Shown here: piece by piece, positions 6,035 to 8,570 of the stretch
Position numbering within the stretch: position 1 is the stretch's first letter
Layout: each line of letters opens with the position of its first letter
Assembly (NCBI GenBank): GCA_028288945.1
Contig: JAQGHH010000482.1
Coordinates: 1 to 8,570, forward strand
Length of the DNA stretch: 8,570 nt
From: Phycisphaerales bacterium
GTDB taxonomy: Bacteria; Planctomycetota; Phycisphaerae; Tepidisphaerales; Tepidisphaeraceae
Reading direction: 5' to 3'
Translations under genes and position numbers: made by a program
The notes under the pieces: model-generated
The model's database searches: none
Told to the model about the DNA's origin: nothing
The model's input: only the letters and a program-made list of their open reading frames with translations

Positions 6035-7447
6035 CTAGACGCCGAGCTTCGCCTTCCATTCCGCCAGCCTCTGCTCGTACGGCGGGCCGCCCGCTGCGCC
6101 GGGGCTGCGGTAACGCCTGGCTACGTTTCTTGAACCTAGCGCTTCGTACACGTCCGCACCGATCCCCGACGGGTTTGCTCCCGCGGCCTTTGCCGCTTCA
6201 ACAAAATCAGTGACCGAAAGCCCGGCAAGAGCCGGCTTTTTCTCTGCCTCGCAACGGGCGACCAGCGTGCCGACGATCTTGTGGGCGGTGCGGAACGCGA
6301 TGCCTTTCGTCACCAGGTACTCGGCGAGGCTGGTGGCGTCGAGGAACCCGCGTTCGAGCGTGGGCTCGATGTTTTCGCGGACGTAGTTGGTCGAGGTGAC
6401 AATGGCCGCGGCCATCGTCACGCAGGCGCTGACCGTGTCGTACGCGCGGAAGAGCACGCGTTTGTCTTCCTGCAGATCGCGGTTGTAGCCGATGGGCAGG
6501 CCCTTGCAGATGGTGAGCAGGGAGACGAGGTCGCCGTAGACGGTGCCGCAGCGGCCGCGGATGAGCTCGAGCATGTCCGGGTTGCGCTTCTGCGGCATCA
6601 TCGACGAGCCGGTCGTGTACCGATCGGCGGTCTTGATGAACGAGAATTCGGTCGAGGAATAAATGACCCACTGCTCGGCCCACCGCGACAGGTGCATCGC
6701 GGCCATCGCCAGCGAGAACAGAAACTCCAGCGCCTGATCGCGGCTGGCGGTCTGCTCGATACTGCTCAGCGGCGGCTGCTCGTAGCCGAGCAACTGCGCG
6801 GTGATCCCGGAATCAATCGGCAGCGACGACCCTGCGATCGCCCCGCTCCCCAGTGGGATGTCGTGGGTGCCTGTGAACTGGAACGCGGTGGCGCACCGGT
6901 CGGCGTCCCTCGAGAACATCGTGCACCACGCCAGGCATTCGGCCCCGGCGAGGATCGGCTGGGCTCGCTGCAGGTGTGTGTAGGAGGGCATGACGATGTC
7001 GCCGCTGCGCTGGGCGAGGGCGACGTATGCCCGGCAGAGATCGCGGAGCTTTTTGCCAATCTCGATCGCGTTGTCGTGGACCCAAAGCGACAGATCGAGC
7101 GCGACCTGGTCATTGCGGCTGCGGGCGGTGTGGAGCTTGCGGCCGGGGTCGCCGATCCGCTTGATTAGGGCGTCCTCCACCACCATGTGAATGTCTTCCA
7201 GGCTCTCATCGAAAACGAAATTGCCCGCTTCAATGTCGCGCTGGATGGAATGAAGGCCGCCGACGATCGCCTCGCGCTCGGCGTCTGTAATAAGTCCTAC
7301 TTTAGCGAGCATCGTCGCGTGGGCGATGCTGCCGGCGATATCGTGCTTGTAGAGCCGGCGGTCGTAGGAGATTGATTCGACGAACGATTGGGCCAGCGCA
7401 TCGGTCGCCTCGCCGATCCGCGCCTGCCAGGATTTGAGTTCAGCCAT
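6035..7447 (-). CDS. argH: Argininosuccinate lyase
   Basis: The product is 470 residues, the usual length, with complete fumarase/aspartase-superfamily motifs. TARSRNDQVALD (about 107-118) binds substrate. YTHLQRAQPI (about 156-165) carries the Thr-His pair of the active site. The flexible signature loop GSSMMPQKRNPD (280-291) supplies the catalytic serine and lysine. The C-terminus has the expected KGIAFRTAHKIVG (381-393). The enzyme splits argininosuccinate into arginine and fumarate in the cytoplasm, the last step of arginine synthesis, and works as a homotetramer. The N-terminal signature is unusual: SWQARIGEATDAL stands where most homologues have LWGGRF. ATG at 7445-7447 has no Shine-Dalgarno sequence, and a -10-like TACAAT lies only 9 nt upstream, suggesting a leaderless message. 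No other arginine gene is adjacent. The long plus-strand frame across the gene is a GC-rich shadow. Confidence 0.97.
   Translation of the reverse strand: MAELKSWQARIGEATDALAQSFVESISYDRRLYKHDIAGSIAHATMLAKVGLITDAEREAIVGGLHSIQRDIEAGNFVFDESLEDIHMVVEDALIKRIGDPGRKLHTARSRNDQVALDLSLWVHDNAIEIGKKLRDLCRAYVALAQRSGDIVMPSYTHLQRAQPILAGAECLAWCTMFSRDADRCATAFQFTGTHDIPLGSGAIAGSSLPIDSGITAQLLGYEQPPLSSIEQTASRDQALEFLFSLAMAAMHLSRWAEQWVIYSSTEFSFIKTADRYTTGSSMMPQKRNPDMLELIRGRCGTVYGDLVSLLTICKGLPIGYNRDLQEDKRVLFRAYDTVSACVTMAAAIVTSTNYVRENIEPTLERGFLDATSLAEYLVTKGIAFRTAHKIVGTLVARCEAEKKPALAGLSVTDFVEAAKAAGANPSGIGADVYEALGSRNVARRYRSPGAAGGPPYEQRLAEWKAKLGV
6217..6241 (+). terminator. Terminator-like hairpin on the strand opposite argH
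   Basis: On the plus strand AAAGCC-C-GGC, loop AAGA, then GCCGGCTTTTT forms a 9-bp stem with one bulged C, followed by five Ts. It lies 266 nt past the ATPase stop, inside the argH coding region. It could end read-through transcripts from the ATPase, but the argH codons (KKPALAGLS) also explain it, so this is weak. Confidence 0.25.
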
Positions 7448-7456
7448 AGGGCGGAC

Positions 7457-7484
7457 ATTGTAAGGAGGGATGGGGAAGTAAAAA
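7457..7484 (-). promoter_or_regulatory. Candidate argH promoter partly inside the heptamer repeat
   Basis: On the minus strand the -10 box TACAAT (7462-7457) lies 9 nt before the ATG. A poor -35 match TTTTTA (7484-7479) is 16 nt upstream and lies within the repeat array. No Shine-Dalgarno site is seen, which fits a leaderless start. Confidence 0.3.
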
Positions 7485-7617
7485 GTGAAAGGTAAAAAGT
7501 AAAAGGTGGGATGCCGTGGCTATGAAGATGCGGGAAATCCGGTTTATGCAGGTCGTGCAGGGGGCTGCCTGCCTACTTTTGCTTTTCGACTTTTTACTTT
7601 TTACTTCTCAGCCCTCC
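7464..7617. repeat. MITE-like element: inverted repeat ends with heptanucleotide arrays
   Basis: Left end 7464-7486 (GGAGGG.TG..GAAGTAAAAAGT) and right end 7617-7596 read on the minus strand match over about 22 nt, with two mismatches and one gap. Inside each end is a run of five 7-nt units. The left array (7476-7510) is AAGTAAA, AAGTGAA, AGGTAAA, AAGTAAA, AGGTGGG. The right array on the minus strand (7606-7572) is AAGTAAA, AAGTAAA, AAGTCGA, AAAGCAA, AAGTAGG. The 61-nt core (7511-7571) has no coding character. The AT-rich arrays contrast sharply with the GC-rich surroundings. No clear target duplication is seen, so mobility is inferred from structure only. Confidence 0.6.
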
Positions 7618-7660
7618 GGGGGCCGCAGCCGCCCCCCCGACGGCTGGGCCACCGGAGGGC
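7611..7660. repeat. Strong GC-rich 50-nt hairpin
   Basis: GCCCTCCGG (7611-7619) pairs with CCGGAGGGC (7652-7660). After one mismatch, GGCC pairs with GGCC, and after a one-base bulge CAGCCG pairs with CGGCTG, leaving a C-rich 9-nt loop at 7632-7640. In total 19 bp form. No T-run follows on either strand, so it is not a standard terminator. It resembles REP-type or transposon-end palindromes and directly abuts the heptamer element. Confidence 0.65.
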
Positions 7661-7704
7661 GCTGGCCACGGCAGGCCATCATGGATGTTTTGTATTTGTC
7701 CGCA

Positions 7705-7725
7705 ATTCACCTAAATAGGTGATAT
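7705..7725. promoter_or_regulatory. Palindromic candidate operator, copy 1
   Basis: The core TCACCTAAATAGGTGA (7707-7722) has perfect 7-bp arms around AA. It lies 80 nt before the ATG of the LuxR-type gene. A second copy at 8251-8271 matches at 17 of 21 positions, all differences lying in the centre or at the edge. A two-base loop argues for a protein-binding DNA site rather than an RNA hairpin. Confidence 0.6.
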
Positions 7726-7789
7726 ACCTCATTACAAGCCGTTGCTTGACGCCAAAGACGGTGGTGAAATGGGCGCAGTGAGGGGTTCA

Positions 7790-7795
7790 GGGAGG
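7790..7795 (+). promoter_or_regulatory. Shine-Dalgarno site of the LuxR-type regulator
   Basis: GGGAGG is 7 nt upstream of ATG 7803. An ATG at 7796 touches the site directly and is out of frame, so it is not used. Confidence 0.7.
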
Positions 7796-7802
7796 ATGGT
7801 TC

Positions 7803-8264
7803 ATGTCCGAGTTGAATGGTTCGGATCGTGCGCCGACTCGCATGGGGAACGTGGGGGCGATGGTGCGCGTGATGCGCAGCCTCGACGCGGCGCCGATCAA
7901 TGGCGATGCGAAAGTCGATGCGGCCAAGGCCAAGCGCAAACTCGTCGCGGATCTTTGCAAGCTGCTGGGGGAGCAAATGGGGGGAAAGCCGGTTTCACGT
8001 GCCGTCGAACCCCTACCCGTCGCGATCGATTCCGCCACCGTCTCTAATGGAATGGACGCCAGACTTCCGCCGCGGATGCAGCAGACGTTGCAACGGCTCC
8101 TCGCGGGCGACGCCGAGAAGGAAATCGCCCGGCGACTGGGCGTCAGCAAGCACACCGTGCACGTCTATGTGAAAGCCCTCTACCGCAAATTCGAAGTGAA
8201 CAGCCGGGGCGAGTTGCTTGCCCGGTTTGTTAACGCCACCTATCGGGGCGATTCACCTGTTTAG
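7803..8264 (+). CDS. Short LuxR/GerE-type HTH transcriptional regulator
   Basis: The product is 153 residues. The C-terminal third (about 88-143) is a standard LuxR helix-turn-helix: LPPRMQQTLQRLLAGDAEKEIARRL, then GVSKHTVHVYVKALYRKF and EVNSRGELLARFV. The recognition helix is around SKHTVHVYVKALYRK. There is no receiver, autoinducer or PAS/GAF domain. The N-terminal part has only a helix with KRKLVADLCKLLG (44-56), which resembles KRHLLAGLCELVS in the next gene. A short linker (about 60-87) follows. The protein therefore looks like a reduced member of a family whose full-length versions carry a sensory domain between these two parts. The start is supported by GGGAGG at 7 nt. Its TAG stop lies inside palindrome copy 2, and copy 1 lies 80 nt upstream, so self-regulation and control of the next gene are plausible. 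Confidence 0.88.
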   Translation: MSELNGSDRAPTRMGNVGAMVRVMRSLDAAPINGDAKVDAAKAKRKLVADLCKLLGEQMGGKPVSRAVEPLPVAIDSATVSNGMDARLPPRMQQTLQRLLAGDAEKEIARRLGVSKHTVHVYVKALYRKFEVNSRGELLARFVNATYRGDSPV

Positions 8265-8271
8265 GTGATGT
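8251..8271. promoter_or_regulatory. Palindromic candidate operator, copy 2, overlapping the stop codon
   Basis: The core TCACCTGTTTAGGTGA (8253-8268) has perfect 6-bp arms. The TAG at 8262-8264 in its right arm is the stop codon of the LuxR-type gene. It lies 63 nt before the likely TTG start of the next gene, a spacing similar to that of copy 1 from its gene. Confidence 0.6.
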
Positions 8272-8331
8272 GAGCGCGACCACGCTTCCGCCGATACTCT
8301 GCCTAACCATATCGGGAAAGGCAGACGTCGG

Positions 8332-8570
8332 TTGGTCGCGAAGAACTGGAAAACTTCTGAACTGCGGATGCTCTTGCGGCTGAGCCACGCGCTGCACGGG
8401 GTCACCGATCCCGTGAGCCGCAAGCGCCACTTGCTCGCCGGGCTCTGTGAGCTGGTGAGCGGATCGGGAGGTCTGCTTCTCGTAACGCGAGCGGATTCGG
8501 TCACCGGGAAGCATGCCGTCGTGTCGGCCGCGGAGGTGGGCCTGACCGCGCCGTCCCCGGCTGACCCCGC
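8332..8570 (+). CDS. Start of a second protein related to the LuxR-type regulator (3' end outside window)
   Basis: The frame is open from 8269 to the right edge. The most natural start is TTG 8332, with GGGAAAGG 10 nt upstream; ATG 8368 is the alternative. About 79 residues are visible. LRMLLRLSHALHG is followed by VTDPVSRKRHLLAGLCELVSG and the hydrophobic strand GLLLVTRAD, which looks like the opening helices and first strand of a GAF/PAS-like sensory fold. The KRHLLAGLCEL segment matches KRKLVADLCKL of the preceding HTH protein at 7 of 11 positions, so the two are probably paralogues. I expect, but cannot see, a C-terminal HTH domain beyond the window. It follows palindrome copy 2 by 63 nt. 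The minus-strand frames over the same stretch have no protein character. Confidence 0.65.
   Translation, partial: MVAKNWKTSELRMLLRLSHALHGVTDPVSRKRHLLAGLCELVSGSGGLLLVTRADSVTGKHAVVSAAEVGLTAPSPADP

Larger units (their letters stand above)
7448..7802. other. Gene-free region between argH and the LuxR-type regulator (355 nt)
   Basis: No convincing gene is present; two frames of about 70 codons cross it but show no protein character. The region holds, in order: the argH -10 box, a left heptamer array, a 61-nt spacer, an inverted right heptamer array, a GC-rich hairpin, a 16-bp palindrome, and the leader with ribosome site of the downstream HTH gene. Each is listed separately. Confidence 0.8.

Noticed and set aside
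6281..7168. Long plus-strand open frame of 295 codons
   Set aside because: It lies entirely inside argH on the opposite strand, shows G/V/R-rich shadow composition and no domain; argH motifs are complete.
7475..7607. CRISPR-like array
   Set aside because: Units are 7 nt, contiguous and in two inverted blocks, with no spacers and no cas genes.
7506..7722. Two overlapping open frames of about 70 codons
   Set aside because: They run through the heptamer arrays and the GC hairpin, have no ribosome site and show repeat-derived composition.
8270..8383. Short frame starting at GTG right after palindrome copy 2
   Set aside because: AGGTGA is too close to the GTG, the frame is only about 37 codons and it overlaps the better supported regulator-like frame.

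Overview
The window reads as GC-rich bacterial chromosome from a free-living organism. A planctomycete (Phycisphaerae-like) is the best guess. The clues are the CEMIP-like beta-helix protein, the style of the LuxR-type regulators, frequent TTG starts set by clear Shine-Dalgarno sites, and several lineage-type hypothetical proteins. This is an inference from gene content and protein style; no rRNA or other phylogenetic marker is present.

Layout from left to right. (1) Positions 1-2012, plus strand: the 3' part of a large G8/CEMIP-like right-handed beta-helix protein with a C-terminal Ig-like module, followed 3 nt later by a small single-pass membrane protein. (2) 2022-3242, minus strand: a two-gene unit. 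The 192-aa protein of unknown function is upstream, and a 204-aa zinc-ribbon/two-helix membrane protein follows after 27 nt. (3) 3433-4176, plus strand: a DUF1361 polytopic membrane protein. The end of its coding sequence contains the rho-independent terminator of the converging gene. (4) 4204-5199, minus strand: a secreted or membrane-anchored parvulin-type (PpiC) peptidyl-prolyl isomerase, divergent from (5) 5340-5951, plus strand: a small P-loop ATPase/kinase-like protein. (6) 6035-7447, minus strand: argH, argininosuccinate lyase, the last step of arginine biosynthesis. (7) 7448-7802: a 355-nt gene-free stretch with inverted heptanucleotide-repeat arrays, a strong GC-rich hairpin and an ACCT/AGGT palindrome. 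(8) 7803-8570, plus strand: a short LuxR/GerE-type HTH regulator, then the start of a second related protein that runs off the window. A near-identical palindrome lies before each of the two.

The first six regions are mostly unrelated single genes or pairs; no shared pathway is evident. The part that most deserves attention is the right-hand end. There, two related regulator-type genes are each preceded by a copy of the same 21-bp palindromic site, next to a MITE-like inverted-repeat element that touches the argH promoter region.
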